The notes beneath the pieces were generated by a model. It was given only the letters and a program-made list of their open reading frames with translations, had not been told where the DNA came from and made no database searches. From Siphlonurus alternatus (Eukaryota > Arthropoda > Insecta > Ephemeroptera > Siphlonuridae), in the NCBI GenBank assembly GCA_949825025.1, contig OX463780.1, positions 44,186,979 to 44,250,978 of the forward strand: a DNA stretch of 64,000 nucleotides, read 5' to 3'. Position numbers and translations under genes: made by a program. Of this stretch, positions 50,967 to 60,833 are shown one piece after another. Numbering within the stretch: position 1 is the stretch's first letter; each line of letters opens with the position of its first letter.

Positions 50967-53911
50967 ATTAAATTTATATTTTCTCACTTTAAAATTTAAA
51001 TTCTTTTTAAACGTAGTACTAAATAAACTGCTTACTGCACATTAAAATTTATCTCTCTTGTAGGCGAGTTGCACAAAATGCATTCCACACTAATTACTGT
51101 TGAATTTACACTCTTTGTCGTACTATGTAATGTCAAAATATTTATACCTATAACACCCTGTTAGTCTGGAAATTGTACACCACACTGCAATTTAATGTAC
51201 AGTATTATTATTATAGTAGAAAAAAATTAAAAATAATATGTCTCGTGCGTTTGCAGAGTTGTTATAATTTATATGCATTGCATAGCTGTTAACACTGCAG
51301 TTAAAAATTATTACGGAGAGTAAGTGACATGATCTTAGTTGTAGAAAAATATTTTTGATGTGAAAAGCTTTAATTTATTGCACATGGTATGAAAGTAAAA
51401 ATAAGAAGATATTGTGAAATTTTCTCTTTACTCCAGGGAATAATTATTTAGGTATATATAAAAACTGAAAGAATATGTTAAAAATACAATGAATTATAAG
51501 AAAGCGCTATATAAAAAAAAAAAAGATTTAAAATTATGAAATATTGATTATTTTTTTTTACAATATATGTGCTCTGAATTTGATTCGTTCTATTAATAAA
51601 GCGGTTGTACTAGTAGTAAAATTTACTTCAAGAAATGATATGGGGATCAATGTTAAAACATACACAATTTACAATCTTCAGATAATATATTTAATTATAC
51701 ATATATTATGTAAATAGTAATATATATTATTAATATATTATTATATAAAAATAAAATAATATACTGTATTTTTAATGTGACACTATATTGCATTTCTACA
51801 GTATAATAAGACTAGTGTAGAAATTAGGAAATGCATTTTCACTTTTTTGAACGAAAATGACAAAAATGCTAGCTTTCAGAATATATATTTGATAGAAAAT
51901 GTGATAGGAATTTCCCTTTTCATAATTCTTGTAACTCGTTCGATAAGGCTGATAGTCCCATCTTCTATTATTTAATACTTTTTGTATAAAGAATTTGCGA
52001 TTTTGACTAAAACATACAATTTCAGGAGTTCTCCGCAATTTTAATATTCATGATCGTTAGCTAAAATAGAAAATAGAATACACACCGTAACTGAATTTTT
52101 CTGACTCGATCTGTTTTAAAGAAATTTGTCTTTAAAACCCCCGAATGTTATGCAACTGCTTCAGCTTTACAGCGTTGAGTGTTGCATACTTTGCCCCTTG
52201 TAGAATTTGTGAAGGACTGAGGCCCTCTAGCGAGATTTGCTTGAACTATATTAAAAAGGAAATGCTGGAAAATTAACTTTAAATTAAAGAAGAAATTATG
52301 GTGGTAAATTATTAAAAAAAGAAATATTTTTGATATAAAAATTACTGAACTAGCATACAATGCAGTGTAAGTCGCGGTTACGCCCCCTTTGTCATCATAA
52401 TGTATCATTATCAGCTAATATACAGTACATAAAAAACAAATATTTACTTTTGCTTTGTTTTTTACAAACAACCACCCACTAAAAGCGACATAAACTCAAT
52501 ATGCTAGACGGTTGAGAAATGTTAAGGTACAAATTTCAAGAGTATGTATTGTTATTTTTCCTGTTGTAATTGAACACTTGTGTACAGACGCGTCACTTTG
52601 TCTCAGTAATTACGGCTTGTCGTAGTAACCAAGACGTGGGAGAGGGCGCACGTGCTCTTACCACCCCCTCGAACATGAACTACACTCTCATCACTACAAG
52701 ATTCAACCGGAACTTGTTGTACTTAAATGGTGAAAATTTGCACATGAACTCTGTTGACTTTCCTGCAAATTTCAGGTATGAACTTTGCATAAAAAAGAAG
52801 GCAGAAAACTTTCTTCTCCGAATAGTTCCGGTGAAAATCACTCATTGGCAAAACTGTGTGTTTCCTAAAACTTGTCAGTATAATACAGTGATGACATATC
52901 TCCACCATCAGCCCCCGCCTTACAATATTGTCTCACTTTTGTATTGTTAACAAACAATTTAGTTGCAGCAGCGGGGAGAAATGTCTCATCACTCGTAACT
53001 CTTCTTGAATTAAATGTCACCCAGTAATAAAAATTTAAAACAAAACAAAAAATTGTTTTATTTACTTTAGATAAATATAATCAAATTTAATTCAGAATTT
53101 AACTATAATTAAAAAATAATAATGACTATGTATGGAGATTAAAAAGTATTTGCAAGTACGCTCGCTAGTCTGCACTCCAATAGCATCAAATTGCATAATT
53201 CGTTATTTTACACATGCTTTTATACAATAATAAATGTATAGTACACCAGTAATATATTTTGGTGCATAACTAAATAATGTTTTTAACTATACTTACGATG
53301 TATTCGATGTAAAATGAATAAATATTTATTTTTCTGTAAATGCAATCTTGTCTTTCAGTTCTCTCATATCATACAAATATTTAGATAAAACTTTGATTTG
53401 TGATTATAATATTTAACTGCATGCTTACAATAATTTTCCAATATTAATATTAAAATTAATTGTTTTACCGTATCAATAATCCTTGCAGCAATAAATCACT
53501 TTAATAGATTTCACTACATACTTGAGGAGCAGGTATTCACAAACACACCTCTCCAGAACGTGGCATGAAGGTAATACTTCACGTGGGCTTGTAACTCAAC
53601 CAACATTCTTATCTATCACTTCTCAAGTATCTCGCGGCATTAACTGGATGATGTAGGATAAAGGCGGCCCCTTCATTCGATAGAAAACATTTATGGCTAG
53701 TTTCGTGACGAAAGGAAGCATACAAATAGGGTTAGAGGGAATGTTATTGTGGTACATTTTAAAATGCAGTAAAATAAAATTAAAACTTATATTGTATATT
53801 ATAAGTTGATACAAAAAAAAAAGTTAAATGTTATAAAATACTTCAGGTTAAAACGTGCAGGAGCTAAAAATATTATCTATAAGATTTTAAAATTTAAAAT
53901 TTAAAATCAAT

Positions 53912-54287
53912 GGTAGAGATAACACGGATGAGCTGACCCGGCCAATGCTAAATAAATCCCATTCATGAAAATTATGAAAAAAATTTAAAATGTTCTCCTC
54001 TACATCCCCTATCAGTAGCTAAAATATCAGGTATACAAAAACGAGCTAAGTTTTCGAGTTATTAATTTTTAAAGTTGACTAATTTAACATGGAGAAATGG
54101 AACTCCAATGTTAAATTAGTCAACTTTAAAAATTAATTACTCAAAAACTAGATCGTATTTGTATCATACACCTGATATTTTAGCTACTGATAGGTGATGT
54201 AGAGGAGAATATTTTAAATTTTTTTCATAATTTTCATGAATGGGATTTTTTTTAGCATTGGGTCAGCTGATCCGTATTATCTCTACC
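53912..54287. mobile_element. Long fold-back element, 376 bp
   Basis: Left arm 53,912-54,090 and right arm 54,108-54,287 are inverted copies with scattered mismatches. Ends read GGTAGAGATAA and its complement; the central 17 bases are themselves partly self-complementary. The flanks TCAAT and TTAAT could be a degraded 5-bp duplication. Non-coding; the transcript would fold into long dsRNA. Confidence 0.75.
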
Positions 54288-56529
54288 TTAATTAATGAAT
54301 TTAATTTAATAATGTCCAGCAGGTTGACACACAGGACGATGTTTTACGTGACTCTCAGCACGTCGTTCTCCAATTTGAAAACACGGAGAGATGGAAGCTC
54401 GGTGATCTTGTTAATGTCCTGCTGCCGGCCGCTCGTAAAAACGTCAACGCGAAGGTGCTGCGGTCCACGTGAACTTCCGCTCGCGCACAGCCTGCTGCTG
54501 TTATATTGAAATCTTGCTTTACTAATCGTTAAATAATGCGTGTTATTTGTCAGTTTGAACAATCCATGACGGTAATTACATGGAAGTTTTTAAATATTAT
54601 TATTTTTTTTTTTATTCTGCAACTGTTTAAAAAAAGACTAACTGAGCATTGCATAAAATTAAAATATAAAATTCATTATAATAATTATAAGTATAATCAA
54701 TTCAAATCATGAATAATATATGTACTCTTAAATTTCATTTTCTAGAATATAATAAATTAGTATTTTTTTAACTGCTTCTAAGTAGAATTTGAAAGTATCA
54801 ATAAAAAAAATACAAATTTCTGATTGTTTTGTGTTAAAATTATAATGACTGATTTTTAAAAGATAAAAAGGTGATATTTCGACGATTTGTGGTTAAAAAA
54901 GTTAACTCAATTTCAGAGAGAGGAGAGACACATGGAGGTACGTTGACCGTTGCATGTACTCGGTTGGTAAGAAGAGAAACGAGGAGAGACCGACGCTGCC
55001 TCGTCAAATGTTTGTTTTCGCTGGGTTATCTTTGGAGATTCTGCAACGAGCAAGCCTCGAAAGCAGAGTTTTCACCCATAACGTTTTCTCTCATGTCCAC
55101 TAGTTAGGCAGGTAATCTGTTGAGGGTAATATGTGTCGTCACTGGTCTATTTTTTAAGTTTGATTAGTAATTATATTTAAAAAGTTTAACAATGTCAATG
55201 TATGTAGTGTGAAGCTTTATTTTGTGTTCGTGGAGAATTTCACGAAATTTTAAAAAATATATTTTGTGTGAATAATTTATCAGCTATAATATGTACCAAT
55301 GAGTTAAAGAATATTTTCTTCATCACAAAGAATATTTAAGTTAATTATGTTACATGGTTTGCACATATTTCTATTCTATGTACGAGATAAACTAATTTTA
55401 AATAAGATTAAAAAATAATAAAATTAAAAATTCTGCGAATTAATTTTGAGATATAAAAATAATTTTTTAAGCAATTCGTAGTTTTTTTTTTCATTATAAT
55501 AGGAAAACAATCAGAATTAGTAAAAATATCACTTGCCATGAAATGTTGGAAATCGTTGCTTTGTTTTTATCTAGCATAAACATTTTTACTATTTGCATTT
55601 CCTTTGAAGCAGCTAAACACAGTGCTCTATAAAACTAAAAATAGCCTCTCAGACATGTCAATAAAAAAGAATTCTGAGAGCCACGTACAATTTACTTCTC
55701 AATCATTTTGAACTTACAATGAAATGATAAATTTGATATTTTAAGACGCAAGCATATGTGAAACTTCTTGTTGAAAGATATCTGCCTGCTTGATCAGCTG
55801 ATGTAAACTGACGGGTTTCTATCTCAACCTACTAAATGACGTGCTAAGTTACTTGTTACATCTTCTCGCGTCAATTAACGCCATCCAACAATCGACTTGT
55901 TTATTTGAAGAAGACATTATCTGTTGCAATCAAATATAAAACTTGTAGAAAGAATTTCAAAATTGAAAAACAAGTTCAAGATATATTAAATACATGATAT
56001 TGATTTAGATTACTTCAGCATTTCATGCAAGTACGAGATAATTATCTCTACAGTATAAAATATTTTTATTTCAAAATATTACAAAATTGAAAAATTTATA
56101 CAAGTTCTGTAATGACTTCTTTTTATATGAGCAGGCAAAATATGCAATGTAAAATGAAAAAGGCAGAGTCATTCTTTAATTATTATTATTGGCAGAGTAG
56201 ACTTCAAGAAGAAATCAATTAAATATAAAAAGTGTAATGATTATATTAAAGATAATTTATTTATATCAGACAATTGATTAACTACAATGACATGGCATTA
56301 AAATGAAACTATAAAACTTGATTCATTATCATTTATCAATACTATTTATTTATCACTTAATTTAATTGTTAACAAATCAAAAACATTGATTAATTATTAA
56401 TTAAGTTTAGATTGACAAATTAGCTTTTATATAGGTGCTGCAATTAATTAACAAGATATATTGATTAAATTAGACATTATAGTACATTTATGGAGTTAAT
56501 TAATTAATTTTGGACCCCTGGTGACGAAG

Positions 56530-56743
56530 GGTGATTGTGGAGGGATGTGACGTCACAGGAAGCACCGTGTTGGCGTACGTGTTTATTCGTCTGGTCCTGC
56601 AGGGGACCAATAATTAACCCGTCAGATAGAGAGGCGGGGGTAGTACGTTACAGCCTCCTGCGTTCTCCAAAGCTAAGACAGCCACCAGACTGGCCGCCGC
56701 ACTCGCCGCACAAATCTCGTCGCTCCCTCGCGCCACGGATCAG
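56530..56743 (+). promoter_or_regulatory. Candidate promoter and 5' UTR exon of the plus-strand receptor
   Basis: A G+C-rich island begins abruptly here. It has a perfect CRE octamer TGACGTCA at 56,548-56,555, a near-palindrome GGTCCTGCAGGGGACC at about 56,595, and ends in the donor GATCAG|GTAAGC at 56,743. The next acceptor (TTATTGCAG, 57,536) leads into the exon with the start codon. The transcription start within the island is not defined. Confidence 0.5.
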
Positions 56744-57536
56744 GTAAGCATTGCGTGTTATCAAGTTACAGATAAAGAGATTGCAGTAGCACGTTACAAC
56801 GTAATATAAATATTATATGACCATCTATTATAAATATAATTAAATCAAAATAAACATGCATTATTATATTAGTACTGGTGATCACTTTTCACGCTGCATG
56901 CTTTAAAATAATTGAGCTAACAATGATGCCATAGTTATAAATTAACTAATTTAAAATTAAAATTTAATTTAATTTCGCATCTTTTTTTGCTATAATACAG
57001 AACTATATATGTGTGATATCATAATCCCAGGCATGCATGCTTACATAAGCAACGTTGTAATATTAAGGAAACTGTATCGTTAATATTTCCTGTTTAGATC
57101 AGTTAGGCTATAAGTAGTTGCTAAGCTCTAAGATATATAGCCAAGTCAAGGCGATATGTATAGAGATGAAATCAGCTTTTCCCTTGCATGATATAGCATA
57201 GAGGGCATGCCAGCCAACAGGTTGAAATCAATAATATGCCTGTGCTTCATTTTTTAATCTAAACACCTTGAAATTTATTTAAGCATTCAAAAAATTATTG
57301 GAGTTAAGATAAAAAGTGAAAAAAATAATTTAACTTTGGAATGGGAATGAAGTGTTCAATAAATACAGTACGGAGTTTTCTTTAAACTGTATTATAATAT
57401 ATTAAAAAAATGAAGTTTTTACTGTCATTTCAGATTTTTTTAACTTAATTTTTAACTCAATGTTTCCATACAAAATAACCATTAAACCTTACTAAGAAGT
57501 TCGTGAGCTTCATGCTAAGCTAACCCGTTATTGCAG
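56744..57536 (+). other. Putative 5' UTR intron of the plus-strand receptor
   Basis: GT-AG bounded, AT-rich, 793 bp; nothing else recognised. Confidence 0.5.
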
Positions 57537-57658
57537 GACGGCGGGGGATGGGCGCGGTGCGGCGCTCGTTGTTGGCGCTTCTCACGGCCATTGGCGCCAC
57601 CTCGGCTCTGCTCGCGGGTCAGCGGGAGGTCGGAGCACCGCAGATATTAGACCAGGAG
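57537..57658 (+). CDS. Short receptor: signal-peptide exon
   Basis: Acceptor TTATTGCAG, donor GAG|GTGAGT. The ATG at 57,548 is 11 bases into the exon, in context GGGGGATGG, and 37 codons follow. The leader has Arg-Arg then a hydrophobic core, a normal signal peptide. Confidence 0.7.
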
Positions 57659-58557
57659 GTGAGTGACGTCATCGGAGTGTCCTCAACACGTCTTTAACGA
57701 GTTGACGTTTATATATTCTTTGGGAGAGAGCATGCAATTGAATTTATTAATAATGATCGAGCTTACTAACTAACCACGTTTAGTACCATTCTAAATCAAT
57801 GACACAATCGGCAGTTTATAGTGTGAGAAAATTGAATGGGAGAGTATACAATAAATATAGAATTAAAAATAGAATATATGTTAAAATCCCCCACACGTTA
57901 ATTATTATGTCCCAAATGAATGTAAGATTGTCGATCCCCCCACGTCTAGCTCTCCATCAATTAATCGGCCCTTGGCTAACGCATGATATATTTTCCACAT
58001 GATGTGGGAGAATGTATGTGTTTTAGCAAATTTAAGGGCTGATTAATCCCACATGTCCAAATTCTCATAGTTGTTATTTATAATATTCATAGTTATATTT
58101 CGTGTTGCTAAGTTTTTCTATTAAATAAATAAATAATATTTATAATTAAATAAATTAATTATTTAATTATGTCTATTTAACGACCACTGTTTTTGTGCTC
58201 TTGTAAAAAGTTTAAGTAATTTTGCATTTAGTGAAGCATATTGTAAATTATTTACTTCCCATTATAGCCTTTAATGTAATTTAGATTATAAGAAACTTAT
58301 AGTCAGGAATGAGCTAAAAATTAATATAAGTATATACAATACAATATTATCACACAATACTGATTGTAAAATACGAAAATAAAGACTGCAATTCTATAAT
58401 ATGTTTTTCGTATGCTATTTATTTATTTATTTGTTTGTTTGTTTGTTTGTTTGTTTGTTTGTTTGTTTGTTTGTTTGTTTGTTTGTTTGTTTGTTTGTTT
58501 GTTTGTTTGTTTGTTTGTTTGTTTGTTTGTTTGTTTGTTTGTTTGTTTGTTTGTTTT

Positions 58558-58644
<87 letters not shown>

Positions 58645-59857
58645 TTTTTTATTATTTTTTTTTGTAAAAAAAATATTTTGGATTCAGAGTAAGAAATCAT
58701 TAAAGAATTACATAATATTTTATCTCGGTCGTTGAGATATTGCACTATATAATAACTTCATGAACCGTGTGTTTCAGTCCCGGACCAACCCGCCACTCCC
58801 GGCAGTACCTTGCCCGAACACGACCCTGCTACGACTAACTCCGATCCAGTGGTACCTCGCGTACACGTGCGTGGCCATCTCAGGCGCGTGTCTCGCTCTC
58901 TTCGTGGCAGAACGCGCGTGCCGCAACGGCCGGCTGGTGTGGCTGTACCCTGGCCGCACGGTGCACGCCCTCGCCTGGACAATGCTACTGGCACACGTCA
59001 CCTTCTTAGTAGGGGTGGGACGAAACGAGGTGCCTGCAGTCTGTAGTGGAATCGCAGCAACCCTCCACTTCCTACTTCTTTCAGCTTTCTTTTGGCTTAA
59101 TGTTATGTGTATTGATATTTTTCGTTGTTTTTTCTTTGTTACGTATCGTCCAGTTGCAGGACAATTATTTTTACGTAGTGCATTATATGCATGGGGTATT
59201 CCAGCTATAATAACAATAATTGGTATTGGTCTTGATGAAATTGAAGAATTTCCAGCTGTAGCTTCAGCTCCTGGTGCTAAACCTTGTCTAGGACGTGGAG
59301 GTGTTTGTTGGTTTGGTTCTGGAGGTGGATTTGGATTACTTTTTGCTTTACCGACATGTTTGTTACTTCTTGTTGATGGACTTACGTTTGCTGCTATTGT
59401 GTTTTGGATGAGAGATAGTCGAGCTGATGCTGCGCAAAGACAGCAAGAGGCTGCGGCAGCAGGAGGGGTCGAACAGCAGCGTAGAGCGAACAGCCTGAAT
59501 CCTGCTTCGTTGCGTAGACGTCGTAGCAGCACTATCAGTGTACGAGAACATCACAGGTTCAAAGTTTACGTTCGTCTCGCAGTAGTTATGACTTTACCTT
59601 GGTGTTGTGGTGTAGCAGCCGCAATTGGAGATTTTCCATTTCTTTGGTATGCTGCTGTCGCTCTTATGGCAATTCAAGGTTCATTTATTTTTGTAGCGTT
59701 TGGAGCAAAAAGAAGATTAACTCAATTGGCATGGAAAAAAGCTACAGGAAAACCTTTGAGACGTAGAACTACAGTAAAAGATCCAAAACATCCAAGAGCA
59801 ACTTCACCTGAAGGCAATATTACGCAACAGCAGACGAACGAAGATCAGTTTCAGTAA
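57548..59857 (+). CDS. Methuselah-like class B seven-transmembrane receptor with minimal ectodomain, 396 aa
   Basis: Two coding exons (57548-57658 and 58778-59857) join in phase 0. Residues 1-24 form a signal peptide (SLLALLTAIGATSALLAG). Only about 35 residues precede TM1, with one cysteine and one sequon (NTT). Helices lie near 60-82, 98-118, 126-150, 169-188, 219-247, 301-321 and 325-346. C126 (top of TM3) and C214 (CWFG) are the expected disulfide pair. LHFLLLSAFFW and VMCIDIFRCF in TM3 match the 28.5-kb receptor. The third intracellular loop is long, Gln/Ala-rich and has RRRRSSTIS, a basophilic kinase site. It is a membrane receptor of unknown ligand. Usual class B/methuselah receptors carry an ectodomain of 100 residues or more, so upstream exons could be missing, but none were found. 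Confidence 0.85.
57659..58777 (+). other. Intron of the short receptor
   Basis: 1.1-kb intron beginning GTGAGTGACGTCA (containing a CRE octamer) and ending GTGTTTCAG. It contains the compound microsatellite that ends about 130 bases before the acceptor. Confidence 0.75.
58416..58648. repeat. Compound (TTTA)/(TTTG)n/(TTTA)n microsatellite
   Basis: A few TTTA units, then about 31 TTTG units (58,430-58,553), then about 23 TTTA units to 58,648. Uninterrupted, so recently expanded. It produces spurious Phe-Val-Cys-Leu and Tyr-Leu-Phe-Ile open frames. Confidence 0.97.
58778..59857 (+). CDS. Short receptor: single exon with all seven membrane helices
   Basis: Acceptor GTGTTTCAG at 58,777; 1,080 nt to the TAA at 59,855-59,857. 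All seven helices lie in one exon, unlike the minus-strand paralogue. An in-frame ATG lies 18 bases before the acceptor (58,760), so a transcript starting inside the intron could also be read. The first 270 bases are G+C-rich; codons from about 59,080 on mostly end in A or T, apart from a richer patch in the third intracellular loop. Confidence 0.9.
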   Translation, partial: SRTNPPLPAVPCPNTTLLRLTPIQWYLAYTCVAISGACLALFVAERACRNGRLVWLYPGRTVHALAWTMLLAHVTFLVGVGRNEVPAVCSGIAATLHFLLLSAFFWLNVMCIDIFRCFFFVTYRPVAGQLFLRSALYAWGIPAIITIIGIGLDEIEEFPAVASAPGAKPCLGRGGVCWFGSGGGFGLLFALPTCLLLLVDGLTFAAIVFWMRDSRADAAQRQQEAAAAGGVEQQRRANSLNPASLRRRRSSTISVREHHRFKVYVRLAVVMTLPWCCGVAAAIGDFPFLWYAAVALMAIQGSFIFVAFGAKRRLTQLAWKKATGKPLRRRTTVKDPKHPRATSPEGNITQQQTNEDQFQ

Positions 59858-60233
59858 TTAATTTTTTAGTGTTTTTATTCCTCTTCTATATATAATGTTA
59901 ATTGTCATTCTTTGATAAAATTCTAACTCAACTATTATGTTTATAATAATTATATTAATATTGAATCTTAATAAGGTACAAAACTTTTCTCATAAAAATA
60001 AGTTTTCGTTAAGCATGCTATATGATATAATATATAATAATAAATTATTATATTAATTTGTATATTAATTAATTAAAACGAAATTTACTATCTCATCCAC
60101 TTTAACGCTGTGCTGTGTGAATATGTTTATTGTAATTTAGATTAATAATATCGTATGTTACTTAATTCTATTTTTATGTTCTAGCTGTTAAATGTAAATT
60201 TTGTAAAATGCAATGTAATTCCTGAAGTTTAAA
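59858..60233 (+). other. 3' UTR of the short receptor
   Basis: AT-rich sequence between the stop codon and the poly(A) signals; no open frame or repeat of note. Confidence 0.5.
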
Positions 60234-60267
60234 AATAAAATATAAAAAAAAAATGTGAAGAAATAAA
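60234..60267 (+). terminator. Poly(A) signals of the short receptor
   Basis: Two AATAAA hexamers (60,234 and 60,262) about 380-410 bases after the stop, before the UBE2O promoter. Confidence 0.45.
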
Positions 60268-60324
60268 TTGTAGACACAAAACAATGTTTAATTTTTTTCG
60301 CGCTTTTACAATGCAATAAAAGAA

Positions 60325-60450
60325 ACGTTTCTATTGGCTCGCTACCGGAAGTTACAAGCCATTTGAATGGTCAGAAATTTAGATCACATGTTTGATGTTC
60401 TCGGCTGTTTAGCAGCGAAGAAAAGTGTTGTGTCAGCTGTAGATTTTTGC
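60325..60450 (+). promoter_or_regulatory. UBE2O promoter region
   Basis: Inverted CCAAT box (ATTGG, 60,333-60,337) next to an ETS/GABP site ACCGGAAGT (60,344-60,352), a pairing typical of housekeeping promoters. No TATA box at a suitable place. The start codon is about 260 bases further on; whether the 5' UTR has an intron is unclear. Confidence 0.5.
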
Positions 60451-60608
60451 TTTAAAATGCGTTAATTTTTAGTTATATTATATTATATTGAAGTAATTTC
60501 ATTACTAAATTAATTAACCAACATAATTTTATAATACAATAGCTCAACTGTAAGATAATAGTTCGATTTTATTGTTTTAAAATCGAACGTCTGTGAGGGG
60601 CAACCAAC

Positions 60609-60833
60609 ATGGCTGCATCAGAGCATCGCTTTAACGATGATTATTTTAATGAAGATGTGGTTTATCGTATTAATAGAAGAGGAAATATAGAATTTGGTGT
60701 AGTCTTAGAAAATGCAGAACTTTATAGTAGTGATGAGAACTCCGATACTGAAGATTATGGTAGGTTAAAAAGTGGCCATATTAGAGTTGCGTGGCATCCA
60801 AAAGGTTGCGAGGAGGTCATACAAGAAAAGAAG
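60609..60833 (+). CDS. Ube2o: UBE2O exon 1
   Basis: Start codon to donor AAG|GTATGC; 75 codons, phase 0. Encodes an acidic N-terminus and the IRVAWHPKGCEEVI strand region. The open frame continues into the intron to 60,896, but this is read-through. Confidence 0.88.

Larger units (their letters stand above)
48741..56529. other. Gene-free spacer between the two receptors
   Basis: AT-rich, with two fold-back elements (50.84 and 53.91 kb). A 126-codon open frame at 52,570-52,950 has no recognisable domain or splice context. Small less AT-rich patches at 49,760-49,900, 54,310-54,490 and 54,900-55,100 carry no identifiable gene. Confidence 0.6.

Noticed and set aside
52570..52950. 126-codon plus-strand open frame
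   Set aside because: Long but without domain, signal peptide or splice sites, and with mixed composition; not enough to call a gene. Expression data would change this.
58401..58735. Repetitive hydrophobic open frames rich in Phe-Val-Cys-Leu and Tyr-Leu-Phe-Ile
   Set aside because: Pure translation of the (TTTG)/(TTTA) microsatellite.
58774..59532. 252-codon minus-strand open frame
   Set aside because: Antisense shadow of the short receptor's 7TM exon; the sense strand gives all expected receptor motifs.
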